In this document: positions 43,786 through 54,349 of the stretch, piece by piece
Numbering within the stretch: position 1 is the first letter of the stretch
Layout: each line of letters begins with the position of its first letter
Assembly (NCBI GenBank): GCA_035926095.1
Contig: JAVRQT010000006.1
Location: forward strand, 868,001 to 932,000
From: Elasticomyces elasticus
Taxonomy: Eukaryota > Ascomycota > Dothideomycetes > Mycosphaerellales > Teratosphaeriaceae
Reading direction: 5' to 3'
DNA length: 64,000 nt
The notes under the pieces: generated by a model
Told to the model about the DNA's origin: nothing
Databases searched by the model: none
The model's input: the letters and a program-made list of their open reading frames with translations, nothing else
Made by a program: the position numbers and the translations under genes

Positions 43786-44066
43786 ATGCCTGTATGTATA
43801 TTACAGCACACTAACAAGATCCGGCGCTGACTGGACTTCACTCGTAGTCGCACAAGTCGTTTCGCACGAAGCAGAAGCTCGCAAGAGCGCAGAAGCAGAA
43901 CCGACCTATCCCGCAATGGATCAGACTGAGGACCAACAACACAATCAGGTACGACAGCGCAGGAAGGCTGAAGGAAAGTACTGAAGGGGACTGGGACTAA
44001 TGGGTGGTAATTCGCAGATACAACGCCAAGAGGAGACATTGGCGCAAGACTCGTCTCGGTATCTGA
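43786..44066 (+). CDS. RPL39: 60S ribosomal protein L39 (eL39)
   Basis: Three exons, 43786-43791 (6 nt: Met-Pro), 43848-43948 and 44018-44066, give 51 aa, exactly the family length. Introns are 56 nt (GTATGT...CTCGTAG) and 69 nt (GTACGA, GACTAAT, TCGCAG). The protein begins MPSHKSFRTKQKLARAQKQN, continues RPIPQWIRLRTNNTIRYNAK and ends RRHWRKTRLGI. It is the small basic protein lining the ribosomal exit tunnel. The tiny first exon is common in fungal ribosomal protein genes and makes this gene easy to miss. Confidence 0.95.
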
Positions 44067-44390
44067 ACAACTCGCCTTGAACCTACCACATGCGACGCGA
44101 CCGACGATGACAACGACTACGGCGAGCTATGGTGGAAAGTGGGTTGTGAGGGTGGAGAGGGATGTGTATGAGCGAGCGATGTGGTCAATGGCTTGCGGCG
44201 TTTATGAGGTGGAACCGGAGTGCGTCCAGCGATGAGACACGCTGCAGCATAGCACGACTCGAGCGTTCATACACCTTCAACAGAACGGCCATGTGCAACC
44301 AAAACGCATTGCAAGCACATTACATCAAAGCGGACTCACGAACAGAGTGCTTTGCCCGGTCAATTGCAAATACGCACTGTCATTTGGCGA

Positions 44391-45524
44391 TCAATCTTCT
44401 AGCTCATCCGCCTCGTCATCGCTGTGACCATACAGGATCTCGCAGACGCCGCCGATCGGTATATCCATCACTGCATCCGTGCCTTCTTTCCAGAGCGTTC
44501 GCCAATCAAGCTCGTGGTGCATCTGCACCTTGCCAGCACTTGCCTGCCGACTGTGGCCTCCATTCTTGCCTCTGCCTTTTCTTACGCTGGAGTGCTTCTC
44601 CCTCTCGCCCGCCACTTCCCAACTCGGCCTCTCCTCTCTAATAATTTTGCCCTGAGCATCGACCACGGCCACGTTAGCAGCCTCGTCTACTAAGCATCCC
44701 ACATCCGCCATCTTCAGCGTCAGGTAGCCGGTGTTGTAGCATGCAAGCGCAACGTAGATGTACACTACTAGCATCACAGTCCAAGCGGGAATCGCTAGCG
44801 CCCACCATCTGTTCGGATAGTAGTATATGCCAAGCTGATGCAGGAACGGCGATGGTAGATATGACCACAGTAGGTAGACAATGAACGCTAGCGACGACGT
44901 AAGGTAGAGCGTAAAGCCATAGTACTCGTATGTCGGAACCTTGGGACTGGCTCGAGGAATGGGATTGGCGCTGGACGTAAGTGTCAATGTTGACGTCGGA
45001 GTCTGTGTTCCTGTGCCACCTCGAGTTTGCGGGTGTATGGAGCCTTCGTCAGATGATGGATCGGGTGTCGTCGGACGCGAGGCCGAGCTGAAGTTGGGCC
45101 GTAGCAACGAAGTCAACGATGGCGAGGGTGGCAGTGGCGTGGGAGGCCGGTTATAGAACGGTGGTGCAAAGGCAGAGGGAGCCAGGTAGGTGTGCGAACG
45201 CGAGTGCTGGTGCAGAAAGGGTTGCGGTGGCAGATTTGGGACATAGCCATCTTCGTCCTCTCCTGATCCTGATGCATCCTCTTCGTCGGACGACGCGGGT
45301 GAGAGAGACGGCAGCTCGGCGGAACGGTCGAGAGATAAGTCCTCTATTGATGCTGGCTCCGAGGGCGAAGTGATTATGTCTGGCGAGCCTGCTTGGCCTG
45401 GGTGCAGCGTTATTGGCGAATTGTTTGCAGCCTGCAACGAGCGTAGAGTCGGAAGATTGGGAGTGGACTTGCTCGCTGGATATGGCAGCGGTTTGGGCTG
45501 CTCGCCTCTGCTATGCGGCGGCAT
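44391..45524 (-). CDS. PIG-P subunit of the GPI-GlcNAc transferase complex
   Basis: Single exon, 377 aa, from the ATG at 45524. The frame is open upstream but without an ATG context or conserved sequence. The PIG-P domain lies at about 198-282: YEYYGFTLYLTSSLAFIVYLLW, YLPSPFLHQLGIYYYPNRWWALAIPAW and YNTGYLTLKMADVG, with two membrane helices. PIG-P works in the ER in the first step of GPI anchor synthesis, the transfer of GlcNAc to phosphatidylinositol. The 195 residues before the domain are Ser/Pro-rich and probably disordered, as in other filamentous fungi. A short basic insert and an acidic C terminus follow. It is divergent from the NTA1-like gene. Confidence 0.9.
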   Translation of the reverse strand: MPPHSRGEQPKPLPYPASKSTPNLPTLRSLQAANNSPITLHPGQAGSPDIITSPSEPASIEDLSLDRSAELPSLSPASSDEEDASGSGEDEDGYVPNLPPQPFLHQHSRSHTYLAPSAFAPPFYNRPPTPLPPSPSLTSLLRPNFSSASRPTTPDPSSDEGSIHPQTRGGTGTQTPTSTLTLTSSANPIPRASPKVPTYEYYGFTLYLTSSLAFIVYLLWSYLPSPFLHQLGIYYYPNRWWALAIPAWTVMLVVYIYVALACYNTGYLTLKMADVGCLVDEAANVAVVDAQGKIIREERPSWEVAGEREKHSSVRKGRGKNGGHSRQASAGKVQMHHELDWRTLWKEGTDAVMDIPIGGVCEILYGHSDDEADELED

Positions 45525-45799
45525 TGTTGCTATCGAGAGGATGTAGTTGGAGGTAATGTAAACCCCACGATTAGCATGTGAACGTGCCGCGACTAGCGGC
45601 ATATCAATCAAGGAAACCACCAGCAAATACATGAACATGCACAATCGAACAACTGCAGCATAACGAGACAGACGCCACGTAGCCAGATAATTATAGCAAG
45701 CGTTCTTGCACACGGTCGTTACAGTCCTAGCCCAAGAAGTCGATTCACGAACGAGCTCGATCCCAGACCACAGAACTAGACAAGAAACACAATCATACG

Positions 45800-46845
45800 A
45801 TGCGCATTGCCACACTTCAATTCGCCCCGACGCTCGGCGCCGTCGATGCGAACATCCAGCATGCCAACAACCTTCTTGATAAGCCGCGGCCAGCTCGAAT
45901 CGATCTGCTGGTTCTTCCAGAATTGGCCTTCTCAGGTTACAACTTTCCATCTCTCGAAGCCATAACACCTTTCCTCGAGCCTACCGCATCAGGCATCTCA
46001 ACACAATGGGCTATCACGACAGCGAGACGGCTACACTGCCATGTTATAGTGGGCTACCCTGAAGTCTACAGGGACGCTACGACGGGCAAGACGAGCAACT
46101 ACAATGCCACAGTGACCGTTGCACCTTCAGGGGAGATCCTGGCCAATTACAGGAAATCATTTCTCTACTACACTGATGAGGCATGGGCGTCTGAGGGCCA
46201 CACAAGCGTCTCTCAGCAACAACCCTTCTTCTGCTCACCATCTCTCGGCCAGCTAGGCAGTATAGGCCATGGCATCTGCATGGACATCAATCCGTATAAA
46301 TTCACCGCTCCTTGGACTGCCTACGAGTTCGCAAACACGATGCTCAAGGCAGATGTCAAGCTAGTGGTACTGAGTATGGCCTGGCTCACTCGCCTCAATG
46401 AGCAAGACCTGGCGCTAGAGCCCGAGAGGCCCGATATGGAGACTGTGGCCTACTGGCTTGAGCGATTTCAACCTCTGCTACGTTCGAATGCTGACGAGGA
46501 GGTGGTCGTGGTGTTTGCTAATCGATGTGGAACGGAGGGAAACCGAATCTCGCTTGGGATCGGCAACGTGCAAGTCGAGAACGGGCAGGTCGAGGTTGAG
46601 GAGGGTGATCGAGTGTGCTATGCGGGATCTACGTGCGTAATGAGGTTCCAGGGCGGGCAGGTGAGGATGTTCGAGAAGCCCGGACATGAGGTTGCCATCT
46701 TGGTAAGTATACTTTTGGCATGCAGGATCCTTTCTCTGAGTCACGTACTGATTCATTGCTTTGACAGGGAAAGGGAGAGGAAGGCGTACTGGTGGTTGAT
46801 ACTGAGCAACCTGCTAGGTTTCTGTTGCAGCAGAAGACTGCATAG
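45800..46845 (+). CDS. N-terminal amidase of the nitrilase superfamily (NTA1-like)
   Basis: Two exons, 45800-46702 and 46768-46845, give 326 aa. The 65-nt intron is phase 0 (GTAAGT, ACTGATT, TTGACAG). The Glu-Lys-Cys triad is Glu41 (LVLPELAFSGYNF), Lys119 (NYRKSFLYYTDEAWASEG) and Cys160 (GHGICMDINPY). The sequence after Lys119 is typical of Nta1, which deamidates N-terminal Asn or Gln for the N-degron pathway. The short last exon supplies the strand EEGVLVVDTEQP. It is somewhat shorter than yeast Nta1. Function is inferred from family. Confidence 0.88.
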
Positions 46846-46982
46846 TTTGTGCATTCATATACCGAAGCATTAACTATCAACTGAGCGGCATAGATGGCCC
46901 GGCCTTTCAAACAGATCTATTCGCTTCAATGCGCCCAAACACCTCGCTGAAGCGCCGTCAAAGAAGTATGCAAATCAGCCAC

Positions 46983-49900
46983 TCACTGGTTTTTTCCCAG
47001 ACTTTGCAGATTGACCAGTTCGAAGTACCGACCCTTCTTCGAGATCAGCTCATTGTGCGTCCCATTCTCCACTATTCGCCCTTGGTCGAAGACGTAAATC
47101 ATGTCTGCCTTCTGAATCGTAGACAGTCTGTGCGCCACTGCGATAGTCGTACGACCCTTGGCCGCGGCATCCAGCGCTGCTTGGACTACCTTCTCGCTCT
47201 CTGAATCAAGCGCTGATGTAGCTTCATCCAGGAGTAGGATCTTAGGGTCACGGAGCAGGGCACGAGCGATAGCAACACGTTGCTTTTGCCCTCCTGACAG
47301 CATACTGCCTTTACTGCCGACTACAGTGTTGAAGGCTTCGGGAAGGGAGAGGATGAAATCGTAGATGTTGGCATCTTTGCACGCCTGGATGATGGCCTCT
47401 TCCGGCACGTCTTTGGGATCCTTGTCCGCGCCAAGCAGGATGTTGTCGCGGATGCTGCCCTGATACAGTGTAGGTTCTTGCGACACGAGTGCCAGATGGT
47501 TGCGGTAATTGTTGATGTTGAGCGAGCTGATCTCGCGGCCATCAACGTAGATGCCTCCCACAAGTGGGTCGTAGAAGCGTTCCATCAGCGCGATCGTAGT
47601 ACTCTTGCCGCAACCTGAAGCGCCGACGAGAGCCACGTACTGACCTGGCTTGACCGTTAGATTCAGGCCACGAAGCACAGGCTGTTCTGGGCGGGTCGGG
47701 TATCTGAAGTGCACGTCGCGGAACTCGATCGAGCCCTCCATGCTTTGCATGACCTCACCATCGGTACTCCAGCTGTCAATTTCGGGTTTACGGTCGAAGA
47801 GCTGCTTCAGCTCAGCGGCCGCGTGCTTGGCCTTGCCCATGTCGGGTGCGAACGAGAAGATGGTCCCGGCGCTCTGACTTCCAAAGATAACAGCAGAAAA
47901 ACACAGGAAGAACTGGAACATGCTGTACTCGCCCTTGCCGATCAACGTCCCGCCATACCAGAAGCCGAGAGCAATGCACAGGAACATGAAGCTCTGGCTG
48001 CCGGCGTAGAGTCCGGAGCTCTGCAGAATACTCTTCAGACTGCTGACCTGCTGATCGACGAGCTGAGCGTGGTAATGCTCCCAGACATCAGCTTCGCGCG
48101 TCAAGCTGGCCACAGTGCGGATTGCTGACGTTGCTTCGCAAGCATAGGACGCGCTCTTCTCGTAAGCTTTCTTCGCGCGCTGTTGGAAGCGAGCCAGCAT
48201 CCAGAATCGGAAGAATCCGCAGCCCAACACGACCGGAATGGTGGCGATACAGACGAGAGCGAGCTTCCAGCCAATGGCTAGGGAAATGACACAGCACACT
48301 ACGAGTGTAGTAACCACCTGCAAGATCGTGCCAAGCGTTACGCCCGACATACCTGCCAGATGCGTCGTCTCAGTGCTGAGGAAGGAAGTCAGTGCACCAG
48401 CAGTGTTCTCCTCGCGGTCGAAGAATTGAATGTCCTGTCGGAGCATGACACGGAAGCTCATGTCTCGGGTCCTGTGAACGAGCCGTTCACTGCAGTACGC
48501 AAATGCAACGCCCTGCAGGAGGAAGAAGACAAGCTGCACCATTGCGAGCATGAAGTACATCCAGCTCCAGAAGTTAGTCTGCGTCCGTAGCTCCGCGTAC
48601 CGATCAGGCGGCAAGGAGAGCGCGGTGATTGACTTCGCAAAGAAGACGGCCTGCACAGGGTTGCCAGCACCGTTGATAATACTTGATATAAGTCCAATCG
48701 TCATCCAATGCCATTCCTTCTTGTTGAATGAGGCGACAAGGCGAATAAGCGTCCAGATGCTATACTTGGTCGGGTCCTGGGATGCCCTCCCAGCCATGAT
48801 CTTGCTGCTGACGGATTGCTGCGTTTTCGTGCGACCAAGTTCAAGATCGTTGGGGTCGCTTTCGTAGTCAAACTCTGCCTTTTCGGTTCCAGGTGTGCGA
48901 GCTGTAAGATTGGCATCCTTCTCATCCAGAACCGGCACGTCGTCTTCGTCCTTCGACTGTGCCTGTGCTGCGATTGCTTGGGCCGTGACAAGGTTGTAGT
49001 ATGCTGCCTTACGCTCCAGAAGCGCATCGTGAGTACCTTGCTCGATGATACGGCCCTGAGACATGACTACGATGTTGTCGGCGTGTTTAATAGTGCTGAG
49101 ACGGTGAGCGATGACAATGGTAGTCCGCCCCTGAGAGGCCTTGTCCAATGCCGCTTGCACAACACCCTCGCTCTTCGTATCCAAAGCGCTTGTTGCCTCG
49201 TCAAGTAAGAGTACTTTCGGGTCGCTGACAATAGCTCTAGCAATGGCAATGCGCTGTTTCTGGCCACCAGAAAGCAAGAAGCCGCGCTCTCCTACATTAG
49301 TGTTGTAGCCCTCTGGAAGCTGCGAGATGAAGTCGTGAGCGTTCGACTCTCTGGCTGCGTTCTCCACAAGTTCCTTGACCTCGTCGGCTGACTTTTGCTC
49401 ATGTATAGTGCCGATGAGACCGTGCCGGATGTTGCCAAAAATGGTCGTCGCGAACAGTGTCGGCTCCTGGGACACCAAGCTGATGTTCTGCCGCAGCCAT
49501 CGCAAGTTAAAGTCTTGGACGTTGTGACCGTCGAAGAGCACCTCGCCACCCACAGGGTCGTAAAAGCGCTCGACGAGCCCTACAATCGTGGACTTGCCTG
49601 AGCCGGACGCGCCGACGAGGGCGGTTGTTTTACCAGCTGGGACTAGGAGACTGACATCTTCCATGACGACGACCTCGGGTCGCGAGGGATAGATGTGCTT
49701 CACATTGCGTAGTTCGATTGTGCCCTCGACCTTCTCAAGCTTCATGCCATCCTCCGACTCGGGGTCCAGTGGCGAGACGCGATCAATCGTAGCGTAGATC
49801 TTGCTGGCCGCAGCGACAGCGGTGCCAAATGCCTGGATATATGGTGCGACATTACCAAGCGCAAAAGCGCCGATCATTATCGAGAGAAGGATTGTCAGAA

Positions 49901-51029
49901 TGTCGTTGAGATCCATCTTGCCGGCAACCAAGTATCTGCTCCCCTGCCAGAAAGCCAGAGCATACGTGAGATACACGTAACACATCAAGAAGCCAATCAT
50001 GGACCCCAAGACAGTCTTCATCTTGAACCCTGATTTCTTCGCTGCGACTAGGTGCACATCGTACTCCTTGGCGAGCTTGTCTTGCGTTCCGAAAGCTGTA
50101 GCGTTGCGAATAGAGCTAATTACTTCTTCAACGATCGTACCGCCTTCGGCATATGCTGATAGAGAAGCCTTGTTCCATTTATCCATTGTGCGTCCAAGAG
50201 TGCCCATAGTGAAGATGATGGCGAAGATGGTCGAAGTCAGAATGAGAGTCAGCTTCCAATACTTGATGTACCCGATCACGTATGCGGTGACGAATGTTGC
50301 AATGGCCGTCAGCGTCAAGCCGACCTTCTCGGAGATGCCGTCCTGGACCAAGTTCGTGTCAGAAGTAATGCGAGTAGTGATCTCTCCAGCTCCAAGCTTG
50401 TCGAAGTAGCCGATGTTCTGGCGAAGAATGCTGGCCAAGTAATGCTCTCGGATCTTGGCAGATATGTGTTCTCCGGTATAAATCCAACCAACAGTGGCGA
50501 CGTAGATCGTCACAAATTCTCCAATGGCAAGGTACACAAAGTACAGTGTCAGATGGCTGATTTTCGCCGAGAATTGGGCGCCTGTTACTGTGCCTAAAAA
50601 GAAACCCTGGAACGTCCCTGCGAGCGTTCCAAACACAATCGTCATGAGCGGCATGACAGCTCCTCCAGCAATAGCACAAATGCTGCTTAACGCCATAATC
50701 AATAGGTCGTTCCGGGTGGCATATCGGTATAAGCTCTTGTACGTGAGCTTGACAGGCGGTATCTCTAGTTGTCTTCTCAATATGGCCGCTTCATGATCCG
50801 GTAAATGTGCTAACGGGTCCTCCTCTCCCTTCTCCTCGTTCGCATCTTTTGGCGGTTTCGAGTCCAGCCGCCGTAGAGGTGGCGCTGGCTCTACTGCTAG
50901 TTGTTGTGGAAATGGCGTCGCTCCCATCAATGTCTTTTCGTTGTCTGCCGTTATAGGCTCATCTCTTGCACTATCACTGTTGCTCGAGCTTTCCGAGATT
51001 TGCTTCTCGCTCTCCAGTGCGTGCGCCAT
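46983..51029 (-). CDS. Full-length ABC transporter, ABCB/MDR type
   Basis: Single exon, 1348 aa, with order TMD-NBD-TMD-NBD. The start at 51029 (MAHALESEKQ) was chosen; the frame continues upstream only as leader-like sequence. TMD1 lies about 115-400 and TMD2 about 760-1060. NBD1 shows Walker A GASGSGKST near 472, signature LSGGQKQR near 583 and Walker B LLLDEATSALD. NBD2 shows GASGCGKST near 1135 and LSGGQKQR near 1242 with its Walker B. Both catalytic sites look intact. Such pumps export drugs, toxins or lipids at the plasma membrane. The stop codon lies inside a GTGAGT donor-like sequence, so a slightly different C terminus by splicing is possible. Confidence 0.95.
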   Translation of the reverse strand: MAHALESEKQISESSSNSDSARDEPITADNEKTLMGATPFPQQLAVEPAPPLRRLDSKPPKDANEEKGEEDPLAHLPDHEAAILRRQLEIPPVKLTYKSLYRYATRNDLLIMALSSICAIAGGAVMPLMTIVFGTLAGTFQGFFLGTVTGAQFSAKISHLTLYFVYLAIGEFVTIYVATVGWIYTGEHISAKIREHYLASILRQNIGYFDKLGAGEITTRITSDTNLVQDGISEKVGLTLTAIATFVTAYVIGYIKYWKLTLILTSTIFAIIFTMGTLGRTMDKWNKASLSAYAEGGTIVEEVISSIRNATAFGTQDKLAKEYDVHLVAAKKSGFKMKTVLGSMIGFLMCYVYLTYALAFWQGSRYLVAGKMDLNDILTILLSIMIGAFALGNVAPYIQAFGTAVAAASKIYATIDRVSPLDPESEDGMKLEKVEGTIELRNVKHIYPSRPEVVVMEDVSLLVPAGKTTALVGASGSGKSTIVGLVERFYDPVGGEVLFDGHNVQDFNLRWLRQNISLVSQEPTLFATTIFGNIRHGLIGTIHEQKSADEVKELVENAARESNAHDFISQLPEGYNTNVGERGFLLSGGQKQRIAIARAIVSDPKVLLLDEATSALDTKSEGVVQAALDKASQGRTTIVIAHRLSTIKHADNIVVMSQGRIIEQGTHDALLERKAAYYNLVTAQAIAAQAQSKDEDDVPVLDEKDANLTARTPGTEKAEFDYESDPNDLELGRTKTQQSVSSKIMAGRASQDPTKYSIWTLIRLVASFNKKEWHWMTIGLISSIINGAGNPVQAVFFAKSITALSLPPDRYAELRTQTNFWSWMYFMLAMVQLVFFLLQGVAFAYCSERLVHRTRDMSFRVMLRQDIQFFDREENTAGALTSFLSTETTHLAGMSGVTLGTILQVVTTLVVCCVISLAIGWKLALVCIATIPVVLGCGFFRFWMLARFQQRAKKAYEKSASYACEATSAIRTVASLTREADVWEHYHAQLVDQQVSSLKSILQSSGLYAGSQSFMFLCIALGFWYGGTLIGKGEYSMFQFFLCFSAVIFGSQSAGTIFSFAPDMGKAKHAAAELKQLFDRKPEIDSWSTDGEVMQSMEGSIEFRDVHFRYPTRPEQPVLRGLNLTVKPGQYVALVGASGCGKSTTIALMERFYDPLVGGIYVDGREISSLNINNYRNHLALVSQEPTLYQGSIRDNILLGADKDPKDVPEEAIIQACKDANIYDFILSLPEAFNTVVGSKGSMLSGGQKQRVAIARALLRDPKILLLDEATSALDSESEKVVQAALDAAAKGRTTIAVAHRLSTIQKADMIYVFDQGRIVENGTHNELISKKGRYFELVNLQSLGKNQ

Positions 51030-52382
51030 GTTCGCTGGCTTATGAGGTTGCCGCCGAGGATTATCGAGTGGCCAAAGGCCAGAACCACACTGGTGGTGAA
51101 GGCGCGAGCAGTTAACGAGGATTTTTTGTTCTGTCAACAAATGGCCGTGCTGTGTATCCAGGCGAACTCTGAGAACCTGAGACAGAAATGCAATGCAACG
51201 CGGAAGATAGATAGCAAGAAGGGAAAGGAAAGGATAACAAACCACTCTGGTGCCTGTCGTATACTCGTATTGTACGAAGTCCCGAGTGCGGGCCCTCATC
51301 ATGATTCACCCACCTTGTTCTGCATGCAGATGCGAAGCGAGCGGATGGTGAAGTTGCCGCGGCGAGGCGTATATCGCGAGTCTAACGCGATCAGGCGAGC
51401 GCAACATTGGTATAAATCGTCGGTGCCGAAGCTCATCAGGCCATCGGTCTGCCATGAATGACGCATCTGAAGGATGAGCTCGTTGCGCGCGCAACAAGAA
51501 GTTCCGCCAGCATAGCCTGGTGCTATCGACACCTTTTCCGACATCAATTCTGTCGACAAAGTCTCAGGCGAAGCGAAGCGAAGTATGACCCTTGTGCATC
51601 TCGGCATGCCGCCAAGCCGTGCATAATTGGCAGTCGTTAGTGGCGCGGCTGTTATTACTCAATGATGTTCTGCTGGCCGTCCTTCCACGGTCAGAACTTC
51701 CCATCGTCGGTCATGTCTTATGACATAGATTGGTCAAGCCTAGTTCTCTGTCGCACTGCGTCGTCAAGAGGCAGTATACTTGGTGACCTGGCATTTATCA
51801 CGATCAGCATCTAGGAGAGTTTAAATTGACCGCCCTTGTCCGGGGAAGTTCTGAGAGTGCTTCGACTGTTCAACATCACTTGCGAGTCGCGACTGGCCAC
51901 GGCGTCGCGATGGTTTGGATATAAGGCTGAAAGGATTGCGATCGTTCGACTTTCACGCCACGCCAGGACGAGATCGGTCATCAGCATAATTGTATGAGTC
52001 AACAAGAGAACACCATATCAGATTGCGCCGAAACGACGGAACGCGTTGAATGAAGGGCCACGAATATGCAAGGCAGGACCACGCTGCAGGCGTACAAAGC
52101 GGATGCTACAACTCTGCTGAGAGGGCCGAAGCAAACTTCCGCCTGTGGCACGACGATATCGAGAGTTTCAGATCACAACAATGTAGGTGATGTCGCTGCG
52201 AGCATTGATCGCGGCTTCCTCAAGCGTGCTTGTTTCATAGCAGCTCGTGGTTGTGTTTCGGAAGACCGCATTCCTTAGGCAGTGTCGGACGTCACTCAAT
52301 TTCCTTCGATGAGGTCGCGTTGAAGACCACATTTCCATACTTACATGTACTTTCAGTCCTTGTCAAGCACAGGAAAAGCAAG
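51030..52382. other. Divergent intergenic region, ABC transporter / secreted protein
   Basis: About 1.35 kb between divergent starts, among the longest gene-free stretches in the window. It should hold both promoters. No exon, RNA gene or mobile element was recognised. Confidence 0.4.
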
Positions 52383-54175
52383 ATGCCTTCGTTCGCCAGC
52401 ACACTCGTCGTCCTGGTGGCGACGTTGATTAACGTACACACGGTGCAGGGTCGCGTCTCAAACACAACAAGTACGACGAATGCAATTTCTACCTCATCAT
52501 CAGCATCCCATAATACCTGCGGCGCCACATTCGAACCTTGCCCGGCCTGCGATGGGCAGACATTCAAAGACACTGGAGGCGTCTACTACACCGCCAGCTG
52601 CGACAACTTCATCGCCTCTACGAGTCAATATGGCATCCCCAGTGTCAACACGACGAGCCAATGCCTGGAAGCCTGCGACGAGCTCAGTGGTTGCCTAGGA
52701 ATCTACACCGGTGCTGTGTGTACCCTCATCACAGGCGCAATCGTTGGCATTGAGCCACAGCCGGGCTATAACGCTTACGTCCGACCTGTGATTGGGACCG
52801 CAATCTCCCGCAATGCATCTACGGCTACTTCAACCAGTAAGGCGAACACGAAGTCTGCTTCTAGTGTCTCAACGTCCTATTTCCAGCCGACGGAAGTTGC
52901 TCCACCGCCATTCAGCAACACTTCAACCACTGCCCCAGGGGCCAAATGTCCATCTACGAATATCACATGTCCTGCATGCGATGGCGAACAACTCTTGAGT
53001 GAGAGCGGTATAGCATACAAGGTGTACTGCGATAACCAGATCTACGCTGAAAGCGACTATAATGTCCAGCGATACACCTCGCCTGAGGGTTGTCTAGCGG
53101 AGTGTACGTCGCCTCCGAGTAGAACCCCTTGTGTGTCTGAGACATCTGCTGACGGGTTATACTCACCATCGTTCAGGCGACAGTTTTGACTGGTGCCAGG
53201 GATCGACTTTTCATCGTAAGTCTAAAGGATATAAACCATGTTTGAGACATGGATGGCTAATCCCCTTCGCCTTTTACAGCGGAAGCCAATTGTCAGCTTG
53301 CCAAAGGTGAAGATGTGTTCCCGCAAGAAAAGCTTGGGTACATCGCTTTCTTGCCAGTACCCAACAGGACGGCTGTAGCAGCAGTGCCGAAGCTTAGTGC
53401 CTACCCAACGCTCAACGGATACTCTGCGGTACCTACGAAGCCAGCCTCAACCTTGGCTACTATCGCGACGAGTGCGCCCGCATCTTCTTACTCCCCATCA
53501 TGCCACCCTGACATGGCGCGCTGCCCGGCTTGCGAGAGCAAAAATGTGACCGACTGGCTGAACCAGACTTACACCATATCCTGCCACGAGATTCCCATCT
53601 GTGGTCTTGTCGTCAATCGCGCCAACCACACTCTGCAATTCGAGTGCCTGGAGTACTGCGACGCAGATCCTGTGTGTTTTGCAGCGATGTGGGAGAGTGG
53701 CCGCTGCAGCTTATGCCAGGAGACACTCGAAGGCAAGGCGCTCCAAGTGCAAGCCGGGCCGTCAGACTTCGTCTACTACTGTCCGGAGGTTCCTGGAGTC
53801 GCCACCTCGCGGGCGGCGTCTAGCAGTATGTCGACGCGGACAACCAGAACTGTCGGAACTGGCTCCATCGTGCCAGTAACAATACAACCCGGCATCACTG
53901 GCACCGTGACATCGCTAGCACAGGCCCCCTTGTCAGCCACTGCTAGCTTGAGAAGCTCAGTGTCATTATCACATATCCAGCATCAGACCTTGATCACGGC
54001 TCCCAGCTCAAGCAGGAGTACAAAGATGGTTGGGATCACTGGTACGGTCACGCAGTTGAGCGCAGCAGTCAGATCGGTGACCAGGGTGCTCACTACATCA
54101 TCAGCGTCGTTCGTGCCGCCTCTGACTGACGGCAATGTCTCATTTGCTACGCCTGGGGGTCAGACACGGGTATGA
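52383..54175 (+). CDS. Secreted protein with three Apple/PAN-like cysteine modules
   Basis: Three exons, 52383-53103, 53177-53215 (39 nt) and 53280-54175, give 551 aa. Introns of 73 and 64 nt (GCTGAC, GGCTAATCC branches) rebuild module 2 as CLAECDSFDWCQGSTFHPEANCQLA. A signal peptide covers residues 1-23. Three modules begin CPACDG or CPACES near residues 53, 196 and 334. Each continues with a Y-x-[VI]-x-C strand, an EC or QC pair (SQCLEACDELSGC, FECLEYCDADPVC) and a late Cys-x-L. They are joined by Thr/Ser-rich linkers. The last 170 residues are Ser/Thr-rich without a hydrophobic end, so a GPI anchor is not supported. Adhesion or carbohydrate binding is possible by family analogy. Confidence 0.84.
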
Positions 54176-54349
54176 GATGGTGAAGAGTTGATGACAGCAC
54201 ATTGTCGTGGAAATGAAGCCGTTGAGCATTGTACGCTAGGTCAGTATGTCAAGTAGGGAATACGCTAAGCTGCTCCATAACGCCATCCTTCGAGCCACTC
54301 AGGTTTGTTCGAAGGCAGACTTCATCGCAGTCCTTTCAAGTCGAAGCCT

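Noticed and set aside
46915..46985. A 40-nt intron overlapping the stop codon of the ABC transporter
   Set aside because: The donor GTGAGT is good, but the intron would be shorter than any other here, and the unspliced C terminus already fits the family.
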